A DNA stretch of 62,355 nucleotides from an uncultured Bacteroidales bacterium (lineage in GTDB: Bacteria > Bacteroidota > Bacteroidia > Bacteroidales > F082). The stretch spans positions 1 to 62,355 of the forward strand of contig ONKA01000022.1 of NCBI GenBank assembly GCA_900318265.1. Direction: 5' to 3'. The number at the start of each line of letters is the position of its first letter. The stretch's first letter is position 1. The notes below the pieces were generated by a model, which saw only the letters and a list, made by a program, of their open reading frames with translations, was not told the DNA's origin and made no database searches. Below are positions 33,485-44,222 of this stretch, one piece after another. The position numbers and the translations under genes were made by a program.

Positions 33485-34516
33485 TTACTCGATCGTCCAA
33501 GTGGAGCCGCTGTTCAGCAGGTCGTCCATGCAATGGATCTTCGAGTTGGCCTTCTCGTTTTCGATGACTTGGTCAAGGCTGTCGTTGAAGGTCGGAGCTT
33601 TCACATCGCGGATGACGCCGATGGCGACGGGGAAATGAGGCGGCATCATGTGTGCCAGCATCATGTGGATACCCGTGTCCTCGGTGGTCTTGTCGTGGAC
33701 GAGAATGTCCTTCTCGGTAATGCCGTTCTCGCCAATCTTCACCACTTCAAGTTGGTTACCATTGAGGCGGATACCCTTGTCGCGGTTCTTACCGAAGATG
33801 AGCGGTTGGCCGTGGACGCACTTCACCTGCATGTCATCGCGGACGTCCTTGCCGGTGATGTTTTCGTGCACGCCGTTGGAGAAGATCATGCAGTTTTGCA
33901 GGACCTCGGTCACGGCGATGCCATCGTGCTTGTACGACTCCCAGAAGATCTCGCTCAACTCCTTGGGGTTGATATCCACGCCACGAGCAAAGAAGGTAGC
34001 CTTGGCACCGATGGCGAGTTCGCCAGGATTGAACGGATCCTCGTAAGTACCTTGCGGCGAAGTCTTGGTCTTCGTGCCACGGAAGGTACAGGGCGAGAAC
34101 TGACCCTTGGTCATACCGTAGATACGGTTGTTGAACAGGATCAGGTTGATGTCGATGTTACGGCGGCAGGCGTGGATGAAGTGGTTGCCACCGATGGCGG
34201 TGCAGTCGCCGTCGCCGGTGATCATCCACACGCTGAGGTTCGGGTTGGCCAGCTTCACGCCAGTGGCGGCAGCGGCAGCACGACCGTGGATGCTATGGAA
34301 ACCATAGGTATTCATGTAGTAGGGGAAGCGCGAAGAGCAGCCGATGCCGGAAACGACAACAATGTCTTCCTTCTTCTTACCCAACTTCGGGAAAATGTCT
34401 TGAACGGCCTTCAAGATGGCGTGGTCACCACAACCAGGGCACCATTTCACCACCTGATCGCTTGCAAAATCCTCTTTGGTCAGCATGACCTCTTGTTCGA
34501 TATTCTGATTTTCCAT
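33485..34516 (-). CDS. korB: 2-oxoacid:ferredoxin oxidoreductase beta subunit
   Basis: The thiamine-diphosphate subunit of the 2-oxoglutarate-type ferredoxin oxidoreductase, which cleaves a 2-oxoacid with CoA and passes electrons to ferredoxin. 343 residues with an N-terminal CPGCGDH cluster-related motif and the ThDP motif GDGDCTAIGG...ILFNN (about 99-125). No complete four-Cys [4Fe-4S] ferredoxin domain is fused. It overlaps the 3' end of korA by 37 bases. Whether the main substrate is 2-oxoglutarate or another 2-oxoacid cannot be decided here. Confidence 0.9.
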   Translation of the reverse strand: MENQNIEQEVMLTKEDFASDQVVKWCPGCGDHAILKAVQDIFPKLGKKKEDIVVVSGIGCSSRFPYYMNTYGFHSIHGRAAAAATGVKLANPNLSVWMITGDGDCTAIGGNHFIHACRRNIDINLILFNNRIYGMTKGQFSPCTFRGTKTKTSPQGTYEDPFNPGELAIGAKATFFARGVDINPKELSEIFWESYKHDGIAVTEVLQNCMIFSNGVHENITGKDVRDDMQVKCVHGQPLIFGKNRDKGIRLNGNQLEVVKIGENGITEKDILVHDKTTEDTGIHMMLAHMMPPHFPVAIGVIRDVKAPTFNDSLDQVIENEKANSKIHCMDDLLNSGSTWTIE

Positions 34517-36348
34517 AGTCGTATTATTTTAAAAGCAAGCTCGCCGATGGTGAAGGGCAGGCCCATCACCTTATTGAATTGCTCGCACTTGTACTCGGGG
34601 AAGTTCATGCGCAGGTACTTGGCGAACTGGCCACGGTTGATTTCGCAGACCACGATCTTCTTGTGACCTTGCAGCACTTCCTCGGTGTTGCGCGGCAGCG
34701 GCATGATGTAGTCGAAGTGGGCGTGAGCGATGCTCTTGCCTTCTTCCATCAGGCCCTCGACGGCGGTGCGGACGGTACCGAAGGTGCCACCCCAGCTCAC
34801 CACGAGGAGGTCGGCGTTCTTGTCGCCGTAGATTTCCTGCAACGGGATGTCGTTGGCCACGCGGTTGATCTTCTCCTCACGGAGTTCGGTCATGATCTGG
34901 TGGTTCTCAGGATTGGTCGACAGGTTGCCCTTGCCGTTTTCCTTTTCCAGACCGCCGACGCGGTGACGCAGACCAGGCGTGCCCGGGATAGCCCATTCGC
35001 GGCGGAGCCATTTCTCGTCGCGGCGGTAAGGCATGTAGTTCGGGTCGTCGGCTTTTGCCAGCGGAGGCGTGATGCTCGGCAGGTCAGCCATCTTGGGGAT
35101 GCGGAACACCTCGGAGCCATTACCCAGTGAACCGTCGCTGAGCATGATGACAGGCGTCATGTGCTCCATGGCGATACGGGCGGCTTCGTAAGCGGTGTAG
35201 AAGCAACCGGCAGAGCTGCGGGCAGCGATGACCACGAGCGGAGCGTCGCCGTTACGGCCGTAGAGGGCCTGCATGAGGTCACTCTGTTCCATCTTGGTCG
35301 GCAGACCCGTTGAGGGACCGCCACGCTGCACGTCGATGATCACGAGCGGAAGCTCGGTCATCACGGCGAGACCCATGGCTTCGCTCTTCAGCGAGAGACC
35401 AGGACCCGAAGTCGTCGTCACGGCCATGCAACCCGTGTAGGCGGCGCCGATCGACGACATGATGCCAGCGATTTCGTCTTCAGCCTGGTAGGCCTTGACG
35501 TTGAGGTTCTTGTATTTCGTCAACTCGGCAAGGATGTCGGTGGCAGGAGTGATGGGGTACGAACCGAGGAAGAGCGGGCGGCCCGACTTCTCGGAGGCGG
35601 CCATCAAGCCCCAAGCAGCGGCGGTGTTGCCGGTGATGTTGCGGTACTTGCCTTTTTCGAGGTCAGCGGCTTCCACACGATAGGTGTTCGTGAAGAGTTC
35701 CCAAGTGTCGGCGTAGTGGTAACCGGCATCCAAAACGGTGCGGTTGGCCTTAATCACTTGGTCCTTGCCTTTGAACTTGGTCTCGAAATACTTGTAAACG
35801 GTGTCGAGTTCGCGGTTGAACAAGTACATCACGATACCAAGGGCGAACATGTTCTTCGATTTCAGCATCGACTTGTTGTCCATGCCGAAGTCCTTTAGGG
35901 CCTCTTTGGTGAGTTCCGAGATGGGGGCTTTGACCACCTGATAGTCGGCGAGGGTGCCGTCGACGGTCGGGTCATCGGCATAGCCGGCTTTCTCGAGGGC
36001 CTTTTCGGTCACCGAGTCGGAGTCGAAGATGATGATGGTTCCGGGACGGAGCCAGCGCATGTTAGCCTTGATGGAGGCGGGGTTCATAGCCACGAGGACG
36101 TCGCAGAGGTCGCCAGTGGTGTGTACGGGTTTGTGTCCAAAGTGCACTTGGAAGCCAGAGACGCCAGCCACGGTGCCTTGCGGTGGGCGGATTTCAGCCG
36201 GATAGTCCGGGAAGGTGGCGAAATCGTTTCCGGCAAATGCTGTTGAATCCGAAAATAGATTTCCGGTAAGTTGCATACCATCGCCCGAGTCGCCCGAAAA
36301 ACGGATAACGACATGTTCAAGGGCTACAACCTTACTTTTTGCTGTCAT
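34480..36348 (-). CDS. korA: 2-oxoacid:ferredoxin oxidoreductase, fused gamma-alpha subunit
   Basis: 622 residues. An N-terminal gamma-type domain (about 10-190; FSGDSGDGMQLTGNLF, FPDYPAEIRPPQG) is fused to the pyrimidine-binding alpha domain (from about 235; GSYPITPATDILAEL, AEDEIAGIMSSIGAAYTG, TTTSGPGLSL). This fusion is the usual KorA form in Bacteroidetes. The YPITP motif contacts the 2-oxoacid. Its native RGGPSTGLPT sequence is part of the family and not the inserted repeat. It is the first gene of the korA-korB operon. Confidence 0.92.
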   Translation of the reverse strand: MTAKSKVVALEHVVIRFSGDSGDGMQLTGNLFSDSTAFAGNDFATFPDYPAEIRPPQGTVAGVSGFQVHFGHKPVHTTGDLCDVLVAMNPASIKANMRWLRPGTIIIFDSDSVTEKALEKAGYADDPTVDGTLADYQVVKAPISELTKEALKDFGMDNKSMLKSKNMFALGIVMYLFNRELDTVYKYFETKFKGKDQVIKANRTVLDAGYHYADTWELFTNTYRVEAADLEKGKYRNITGNTAAAWGLMAASEKSGRPLFLGSYPITPATDILAELTKYKNLNVKAYQAEDEIAGIMSSIGAAYTGCMAVTTTSGPGLSLKSEAMGLAVMTELPLVIIDVQRGGPSTGLPTKMEQSDLMQALYGRNGDAPLVVIAARSSAGCFYTAYEAARIAMEHMTPVIMLSDGSLGNGSEVFRIPKMADLPSITPPLAKADDPNYMPYRRDEKWLRREWAIPGTPGLRHRVGGLEKENGKGNLSTNPENHQIMTELREEKINRVANDIPLQEIYGDKNADLLVVSWGGTFGTVRTAVEGLMEEGKSIAHAHFDYIMPLPRNTEEVLQGHKKIVVCEINRGQFAKYLRMNFPEYKCEQFNKVMGLPFTIGELAFKIIRLWKIRISNKRSC

Positions 36349-36399
36349 ATTTATTGATTTAAAGATTTAATATTCAAGATTTAAAGATTTCAAGATTAG

Positions 36400-36475
36400 C
36401 TTTCAACTATCAGCAATCAGCTTTCAGCCGGTCTAAACCGAGCTGATGGCTGACTGCTGAAGGCTGACAGCTTTT
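36400..36475 (-). repeat. heptad-repeat hairpin in the korA leader
   Basis: On the minus strand, four TCAGC-containing heptads are followed by CGGTTTAGACCGG and then by CTGA-containing heptads, so the two halves can pair over about 30 bases. This would sit in the 5' leader of the korA mRNA. Confidence 0.65.
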
Positions 36476-36485
36476 AAATTTGCTG

Positions 36486-36493
36486 CAAAGGTA
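36486..36493 (-). promoter_or_regulatory. TAnnTTTG promoter box for korAB
   Basis: Reads TACCTTTG on the minus strand, with TTTG about 21 bases upstream as a -33 element. The leader would be about 130 bases. Confidence 0.6.
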
Positions 36494-36647
36494 CGTAATA
36501 AATAGGTGCAAACCCAAATAAAACCGCTTTTTATTTTCCTTTTTAGAGGCATACTCACAGCTTGCTCAATATCAACGCTTTAAGCATTATCATTATTTAG
36601 ACTGAATAAAAATTTCGTTTTCGGACGCATTGGAATGAAAGTTGTAG

Positions 36648-36655
36648 TATTTTTG
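36648..36655 (+). promoter_or_regulatory. TAnnTTTG promoter box for the ferredoxin gene
   Basis: TATTTTTG about 49 bases before the ATG. Confidence 0.6.
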
Positions 36656-36691
36656 CGGCACGAAAAACGAAAACTCAAAACAAACCCTTAA

Positions 36692-36871
<180 letters not shown>

Positions 36872-36904
36872 TTGAATGAACATTAAACTGCATTAAAAGA
36901 GAAA

Positions 36905-36949
36905 AAGGCCTGCCTATTCCCCTGAAAAAGGGACAAAGGCAGGCTTTTT
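36905..36949 (+). terminator. ferredoxin terminator
   Basis: AAGGCCTGCCT and AGGCAGGCTT form a stem with an inner CCCCTGAAAAAGGG hairpin, followed by seven T. Confidence 0.8.
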
Positions 36950-36992
36950 TTGACTTTTTTGTCAGTTTTTCAAAGTTTGGCAAACTATTTGC

Positions 36993-37000
36993 TATCTTTG
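36993..37000 (+). promoter_or_regulatory. TAnnTTTG promoter box for the lipoprotein gene
   Basis: TATCTTTG about 62 bases before the ATG, in an AT-rich leader. Confidence 0.55.
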
Positions 37001-37062
37001 CAACGTTCTTTGAAACGAAAACACATTTAAATAACTCAAGTTTAACTAAACAAATCAAAAAA

Positions 37063-37866
37063 ATGAAGAAATTAGCATTTGCACTTGTGTGCGTCGCCAG
37101 CCTTGCTTTCTTTGCAAGCTGCGTCAAGGAAGGTCAACCCACCATCCAAGTCCTCAATCAAGAAGGTTATGTCCAGAACGGTGCAACCGTTGAAATGAAC
37201 GAACAAGTCGATTTCGGTTTTGTTGTTGCCTCCAGCGCTATCACCAACAAGGAACTGACTTCCCTCGTGGTTGATATCGACGGCGCCCAGTGGGCCAATG
37301 TGGACCTGACTGGCAAGACCGAGTACACCTACACTGACTATGTGACCTACGAGCCCGATAGAGAAATCATCGGCACTTCCGTCATCACTGCCATCGTGAC
37401 CGATGCCGCTGGCCAAACCGCCACCGCCACCATCACCCTGAACCTCAATGAAGAACAACCCCTCATCGGTTCGACCTTTGAATGGGTCCGCGATGGTTCC
37501 CATTTCATCAGCGAAGAGGACATGAGAGCTGTCGGCCTCACCTGGCCCAGCAACTCCAAAGCCGAAGCTTACGTCAACATTAAGCCTTTGACTGGTTGCT
37601 CCATGTACATTATTGAGGATGGTGATGAATTCGACGAAATCGCCACCCTTTCTGACAAAGAAGCTTTCTTTGCTGACTTGAGAGAAAATGGCACCACCGC
37701 CGATGTTTACAGAGGAATCAGTGCTTGGGATGATGAGACCGCTTACAACTCCATGCTGGCCGTTATCGACGCCGCTGGTGAAAAGCACCTCGTTCACTTC
37801 ACCTATGCAACCGTGAAGAACGGTAACTATGGTACCAAGATCACGATCTCTGGCGAACTGAAGTAA
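37063..37866 (+). CDS. hypothetical lipoprotein
   Basis: 267 residues with a lipoprotein signal (MKKLAFALVCVASLAFFASCVK; lipobox Cys at residue 20). After it come about 110 residues of Ig-like beta strands (IQVLNQEGYVQNG to ATATITLNL), then a C-terminal domain beginning IGSTFEWVRDGS with alternating strands and acidic loops. Bacteroidetes encode many such lipoproteins of unknown role. It stands alone between its own promoter and a bidirectional terminator. Confidence 0.7.
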   Translation: MKKLAFALVCVASLAFFASCVKEGQPTIQVLNQEGYVQNGATVEMNEQVDFGFVVASSAITNKELTSLVVDIDGAQWANVDLTGKTEYTYTDYVTYEPDREIIGTSVITAIVTDAAGQTATATITLNLNEEQPLIGSTFEWVRDGSHFISEEDMRAVGLTWPSNSKAEAYVNIKPLTGCSMYIIEDGDEFDEIATLSDKEAFFADLRENGTTADVYRGISAWDDETAYNSMLAVIDAAGEKHLVHFTYATVKNGNYGTKITISGELK

Positions 37867-37883
37867 TCCGTTTCCAGAACAAA

Positions 37884-37919
37884 CAAAAAAAGGTGCGTCG
37901 AAAGGCGCACCTTTTTTTA
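37884..37919. terminator. bidirectional terminator
   Basis: AAAAAAAGGTGCG-TCGAAAGG-CGCACCTTTTTTT between convergent genes. Confidence 0.85.
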
Positions 37920-37932
37920 TTCAGTCAGCTAT

Positions 37933-39741
37933 TCATTCAGCAAACGCGTGACTGATCTTCCTATTGATTTGCAGCAATCGTTTCTCATCTAGCTTAATGA
38001 CCGCCCTATCGTATGTCATCAATCCGTTGAGCTCAGTTTCACAATCGGTGGTTTGAGTATAGACCGCTGCAGAAAAACCTTGGAAAGCCATCTTGTACAA
38101 TTGATTGGCGTATTCCACGTACGTATCAGTCACTTTCTCTTCGGTATCAAACTCCACATAACCCCAGCCTTGGTCTTTTACCCAAGTGTGACCTTCCACT
38201 TTGCGTCCAATACCCCCATATTCGCCTAGCACCGTGGCACGCGTCGGATCATAAAGCACCATCTTCGGTTCAGGATAATGGTGCAGGTCGAGGATGTCGC
38301 CACACTGATAGAAATTACCTCCTGAAGCAGGATTGACTAAGCGTGTCGGGTCAAGTTTCTTGGTCATCTCGACAATCTCAGGGGTCTTAAACTGTCCCCA
38401 CGACTCATTGAAAGGCACCCAAACGCCAATGCAAGGCTGCGATTTCAGGCTGTTGATGATCTCCGTCCATTCCTTCTTATAACACTCTTCCGATTCAAGC
38501 GTACGCATGCTCTCAGGGCCTTGGTAATATTGTGTCGTCTGCCATTCTGGGCCACGACCACCACTAGGCATGTCCTGCCATACGATCATCCCAATCCGGT
38601 CGCAATGATAATACCAACGCGCAGGTTCCACTTTGACGTGCTTGCGGATCATGTTGAAGCCCAAGTCCTTGGTCTTCTGGATGTCGTAAGCCAATGCCTC
38701 GTCGGTGGGCGCTGTATAGAGGCCATCAGGCCACCAACCCTGGTCGAGTGGACCAAAATGGAAGATGGGGAGACCATTCAAAGTGAGGCGCACGATGCCG
38801 TTGTCGTCGCGTTGCGTGCCGAAGCTGCGCATAGCGAAATAACTGTCAACCTCATCAATCACCTTTCCCTTGCGCAACACCTTGACTTTCATGTCGTACA
38901 GGAAAGGATGATCGGGCGTCCAGCGCAGAAAATCCTCAGGCATGTTCACCTCGACAGGTTGTCCGTTGATTGACTTTGCCGAGGCCACGGGCTGACCTTC
39001 AAAAGTGACTTCCACCTGATACAAATCGTCCTTAGTCGGATTGGAGAAATCCACTTCCACATTGACCGTGGCCTTGTCGAAATCGGGGGTGGTGACCAGA
39101 TTCTGGATGTAATCTTCAGGCACGTACTCAAGCCACACCGTCTGCCAAATACCCGTCACCGAGGTGTAAAAGATGCCGCGTGGCTTGATCACTTGTTTGC
39201 CATGAGGAATATAACTGCTGTTGGTTGGGTCCCAAACCCGGACAACCATCGAATTCTGTTTGCCTTGCAGCGCTTGGGTAATGTCGAAGGTAAAAGGCGT
39301 ATATCCGCCTGTGTGTGAGCCCACTTTGATATCGTTCACCCAGACATCCGTCATCCAATCGACGGCGCCGAAATGCAACAAGACGCGACCGTTTTTCCAG
39401 CCACCAGGCACCGCGAAAGTCTTCTGGTACCACAAGGCATTGTCGGGTCCGACCTCTTTCTGAACGCCAGACAGCGACGACTCAATACAGAACGGCACGA
39501 GAATGTCGCCCTCATATTGTTGCGGGGCCTTCTCCCCTTTTGTCGTGATGGCGTATTGCCACAAACCATTGAGGTTCTTCCATTCGGGTCGCACCATCAT
39601 AGGACGTGGATATTCGGGAAGGGCATTTTCGGGCGAGACTTGAGCAGCCCACTTGGTCTTGATCTTGTCGCCCGCAGGGGCATACTGGGCAATGGCCATG
39701 TTTGCAAATAGCACGGATAGAAGCAAGAGTTTGATTTTCAT
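37933..39741 (-). CDS. exported glycoside hydrolase family 2 enzyme
   Basis: 602 residues with a signal peptide (MKIKLLLLSVLFANMAIA). GH2 order: sugar-binding jelly roll (about 50-205, with HFGAVDWMTDVWVNDIKVGSH-type residues), an Ig-like middle domain, and a TIM barrel. The acid/base Glu446 is in PFNESWG and the nucleophile Glu507 is in VLGEYGG, so both catalytic residues are present. The substrate (beta-galactoside, glucuronide or mannoside) is not clear. No SusC/SusD genes or regulators are nearby, so it is not in a polysaccharide-utilisation cluster within this window. Confidence 0.85.
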   Translation of the reverse strand: MKIKLLLLSVLFANMAIAQYAPAGDKIKTKWAAQVSPENALPEYPRPMMVRPEWKNLNGLWQYAITTKGEKAPQQYEGDILVPFCIESSLSGVQKEVGPDNALWYQKTFAVPGGWKNGRVLLHFGAVDWMTDVWVNDIKVGSHTGGYTPFTFDITQALQGKQNSMVVRVWDPTNSSYIPHGKQVIKPRGIFYTSVTGIWQTVWLEYVPEDYIQNLVTTPDFDKATVNVEVDFSNPTKDDLYQVEVTFEGQPVASAKSINGQPVEVNMPEDFLRWTPDHPFLYDMKVKVLRKGKVIDEVDSYFAMRSFGTQRDDNGIVRLTLNGLPIFHFGPLDQGWWPDGLYTAPTDEALAYDIQKTKDLGFNMIRKHVKVEPARWYYHCDRIGMIVWQDMPSGGRGPEWQTTQYYQGPESMRTLESEECYKKEWTEIINSLKSQPCIGVWVPFNESWGQFKTPEIVEMTKKLDPTRLVNPASGGNFYQCGDILDLHHYPEPKMVLYDPTRATVLGEYGGIGRKVEGHTWVKDQGWGYVEFDTEEKVTDTYVEYANQLYKMAFQGFSAAVYTQTTDCETELNGLMTYDRAVIKLDEKRLLQINRKISHAFAE

Positions 39742-39755
39742 AAGTTTATCTTTTA

Positions 39756-40166
39756 TTATTCGTTCATTTCCTTTGTGAAAGCCTCACAAGCAGAAAGAAG
39801 ACTCTGAATGGCACAATGCATAAGCGTATTCATGTCGGGCGTGGCATCAAGCACTTGCTCGTAACACATCCACACCGAAGCGCCTTTCTCCTTGCCATCC
39901 TCGTAGTCATATAGCACCGCCTTCACCACCTTGTAATTCCAATTGATGTTGTTGCAGGCCATGATGGCTTTGGCGAAAGACTCGTCCGTCACGTCATAAA
40001 GGCCAGGGAGCGTCAGGCGGAAAAACAAGGGGTCGTCGGCATCGTTCCAAAACAGGAAGTTCCAGCCTTCATAGATGAAATTTAGGCCCACTTCGTTTTT
40101 GGTCGCCACGATGCCGTGCGACTTCAAGTATTTCACCACCAAATTCTTGGCATTCATAACAATCAT
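39756..40166 (-). CDS. small YbjN-like protein coupled to the kinase-AAA gene
   Basis: 136 residues. An alpha-beta pattern (VVKYLKSHGI, then EGWNFLFWNDADDPLFFRLTLPG, then ITWNYK-like NINWNYKVVKAV) resembles YbjN/type III chaperone-like folds, but the match is weak. The ATG overlaps the stop of the kinase-AAA gene in an ATGA arrangement, which suggests translational coupling and a working partnership. An internal ATG nine bases later is possible. Function unknown. Confidence 0.6.
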   Translation of the reverse strand: MIVMNAKNLVVKYLKSHGIVATKNEVGLNFIYEGWNFLFWNDADDPLFFRLTLPGLYDVTDESFAKAIMACNNINWNYKVVKAVLYDYEDGKEKGASVWMCYEQVLDATPDMNTLMHCAIQSLLSACEAFTKEMNE

Positions 40167-41914
40167 TTTTTGTTGAAGCCAATACGCGTCTTGGTGGAAT
40201 AGGTTGGATTCTTGTACTTCAGCACGTCAACGAGGATTTTCTGCGAAATCGGCAAGTCATTATAAGCGGCGGTCATGGCGGCTTCGTTGACGGCCTCAGT
40301 GATGTCGCCAGCATTAAAATCGTCAGACAGCCTAGCCAATTCGTCAAAGTCAAGTTCCTCGCATGGACGGTCTTTCAAGTGGTCCATGAAGATATCCTTA
40401 CGTGCCTCGAAGTCGGGCTGCGGCACGAAGAACACGCGGTCGAAACACCCAACGCGCATGATGGCCTGGTCGATGAGGTCAGGGCGGTTGGTAGTGGCCA
40501 CCACGAGGATGCCCTTCTTCGAGCAGTTGTTCAACATGCCAAAGAAAGCCGAAATCTGAGGTGTGATATTGCCTTCCTCGCCATCGGCATTAGGGTTGGG
40601 AGCCACAAACTCAAGCTCGTCGAAGCAGAGCACAAAGGGGGCCTTGATTTCAGCGGCGTCAAACACACGTTGTAGGTTGTCGAGCACACCTTCTTGATAG
40701 ATATGACCCATCTCCACGCCTTTGATGACGGAATAGTTGAAGCCCAATTCCTCCGCAAAGCTTTGAAGGACAAGGCTCTTACCGCAGCCTGGAGGGCCAT
40801 AGAGCAGCACGCCATTGATGGCAGGCAGTTTGTATTCCTTTGCCTTTTCCGGGTTTTGCAAAGCAAAGAGCACCTCCTTACGGAGCTGTTCCTTCAGTTC
40901 GTCACGTCCCGTCACATTGTCGAAGCCGCTGCCCGAGCCCTTTTTGAAGGTGATGATTGGGCCTGCATTGACTTGACCTTGCTCTTCAGCCTGAGGGGCG
41001 TTCGTTTCGGCTTCTTCCATCCGCTTCGCCAGTTCTGGCATCACTTGTTCAATCAGGTCTTGCGCAAACTCACCTGCCGAACCGAAACGGTCTTCGGGCT
41101 TCTTTGCCAAGGCTTTCAGAAGGATGGCCTTCATATAATCGGGCAATTTCACCTCTTCGGTTTCCAAAACGAGCTCTTGCTTTCTCGCTTTCTTCACCGC
41201 ATCGGCAATCTTTTTCTTGTCACCGTTAAGCGTCCGCAAATCCATATCCTCCCATGGCGACTTGCCAAAGATGAGGAAATAAAGGAGTGCGCCCGTTGAG
41301 AAGATGTCGCTCTTGACCGTATAAACGGAGCGGAAGGTCTCAGGAGCACGGAAATAAGGCATCAAGTCCTCGTCGGCGAATGTCGGACGGCCTTTGACCA
41401 TATAGGAAATATGGCCCAAGTCAATGATGGTGGGCATCAACATGCCGTCTTCCAGCTCCTGAAGCATGATATTGGAAGGTCGTATATCATTGTGAATCAA
41501 CGCACAGGAATGGATAAACGACAACCCACTCAATACGCACAAGATAATCTGGACGGCATCTTCCAAATCGAATGGTCCATCTTGTTTGACAGCTTCATAA
41601 AGCAACATGCCGCGGTAGAACTCGGTGACCAGATAATGATAGACCGTATTGCCTTTTTTTACCTCACCATTGTCGACATATCGAACGACATTGACGTTTT
41701 CGTCGGTATTCAATTCCTTGCAGAGTTGGATCTCATAGACCTCCTTGCCTTCGAAGAGTTGCTCACGAGGGATGCTTTGGAGTTCGTAAATCTTCATGAA
41801 ATACATCATGTCGTCCGGCCCAAGCACCGAATACGACTCTGCTACCATACCTTTCTTTATAAACGAGTTGATGACATACTTGCCAATCTTCTCACCTTTT
41901 TTGAATGCTTCCAT
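40163..41914 (-). CDS. Ser/Thr protein kinase fused to an AAA ATPase
   Basis: 583 residues from the ATG giving MEAFKKGEKIGKY. Residues about 5-295 form a Hanks-type kinase: glycine-loop region near 11-30 (degenerate), K41 (FMKIYE), catalytic loop H141-N-D143-I-R-P-S-N148, metal-binding D165-L-G and APE at 190-192, so the catalytic residues are present. A Gly/Ser linker near 325-330 leads to an FtsH/p97-like AAA domain: Walker A GPPGCGKS (373-380), Walker B FVLCFDE (427-433), sensor ATTNR, and a C-terminal helical lid. The usual RPGRFDR is RVGCFDR, so one arginine-finger position is Cys490. No membrane segment. Substrates unknown. Confidence 0.85.
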   Translation of the reverse strand: MEAFKKGEKIGKYVINSFIKKGMVAESYSVLGPDDMMYFMKIYELQSIPREQLFEGKEVYEIQLCKELNTDENVNVVRYVDNGEVKKGNTVYHYLVTEFYRGMLLYEAVKQDGPFDLEDAVQIILCVLSGLSFIHSCALIHNDIRPSNIMLQELEDGMLMPTIIDLGHISYMVKGRPTFADEDLMPYFRAPETFRSVYTVKSDIFSTGALLYFLIFGKSPWEDMDLRTLNGDKKKIADAVKKARKQELVLETEEVKLPDYMKAILLKALAKKPEDRFGSAGEFAQDLIEQVMPELAKRMEEAETNAPQAEEQGQVNAGPIITFKKGSGSGFDNVTGRDELKEQLRKEVLFALQNPEKAKEYKLPAINGVLLYGPPGCGKSLVLQSFAEELGFNYSVIKGVEMGHIYQEGVLDNLQRVFDAAEIKAPFVLCFDELEFVAPNPNADGEEGNITPQISAFFGMLNNCSKKGILVVATTNRPDLIDQAIMRVGCFDRVFFVPQPDFEARKDIFMDHLKDRPCEELDFDELARLSDDFNAGDITEAVNEAAMTAAYNDLPISQKILVDVLKYKNPTYSTKTRIGFNKK

Positions 41915-41984
41915 AGATAATGATTTGTTGGGGGCAAAGTTCACGATAATATTTGAAATGTGCAAGAGCCAAAACGTTTTTTAC

Positions 41985-42008
41985 AAAAAAAGGCCGCTCT
42001 CGCGGCCT
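41985..42008 (-). terminator. gyrB terminator
   Basis: AAAGGCCGC-TCTC-GCGGCCTTT, with a run of T on the minus strand. Confidence 0.8.
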
Positions 42009-42033
42009 TTCAGTATTATCAAACGTCGAACGC

Positions 42034-44112
<2,079 letters not shown>

Positions 44113-44172
44113 CTACGAGGCTAAAAATAGGCAAATTTTGAAAACACCTTATTTTCTCGCGCACGCAGGTAA

Positions 44173-44205
44173 GAAAAAGCCCCTTCTTGATGAAGAGGCT
44201 TTTTG
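44173..44205 (-). terminator. terminator of the TPR-barrel operon
   Basis: AAAAGCCCCTTC-TTGAT-GAAGAGGCTTTT just downstream of the barrel gene. Confidence 0.75.
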
Positions 44206-44222
44206 AAGCGTTTAAGACATTT

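Noticed and set aside
33348-33638. A 96-codon frame containing GPSTGSGA
   Set aside because: It arises because the palindromic repeat is read between the terminator and the 3' end of korB. It overlaps korB antisense and has no start signal, so this copy is not coding.
35286-35330. RGGPSTGLPT in korA as another inserted repeat
   Set aside because: The DNA does not match the palindrome, and the peptide is a conserved part of the KorA family.
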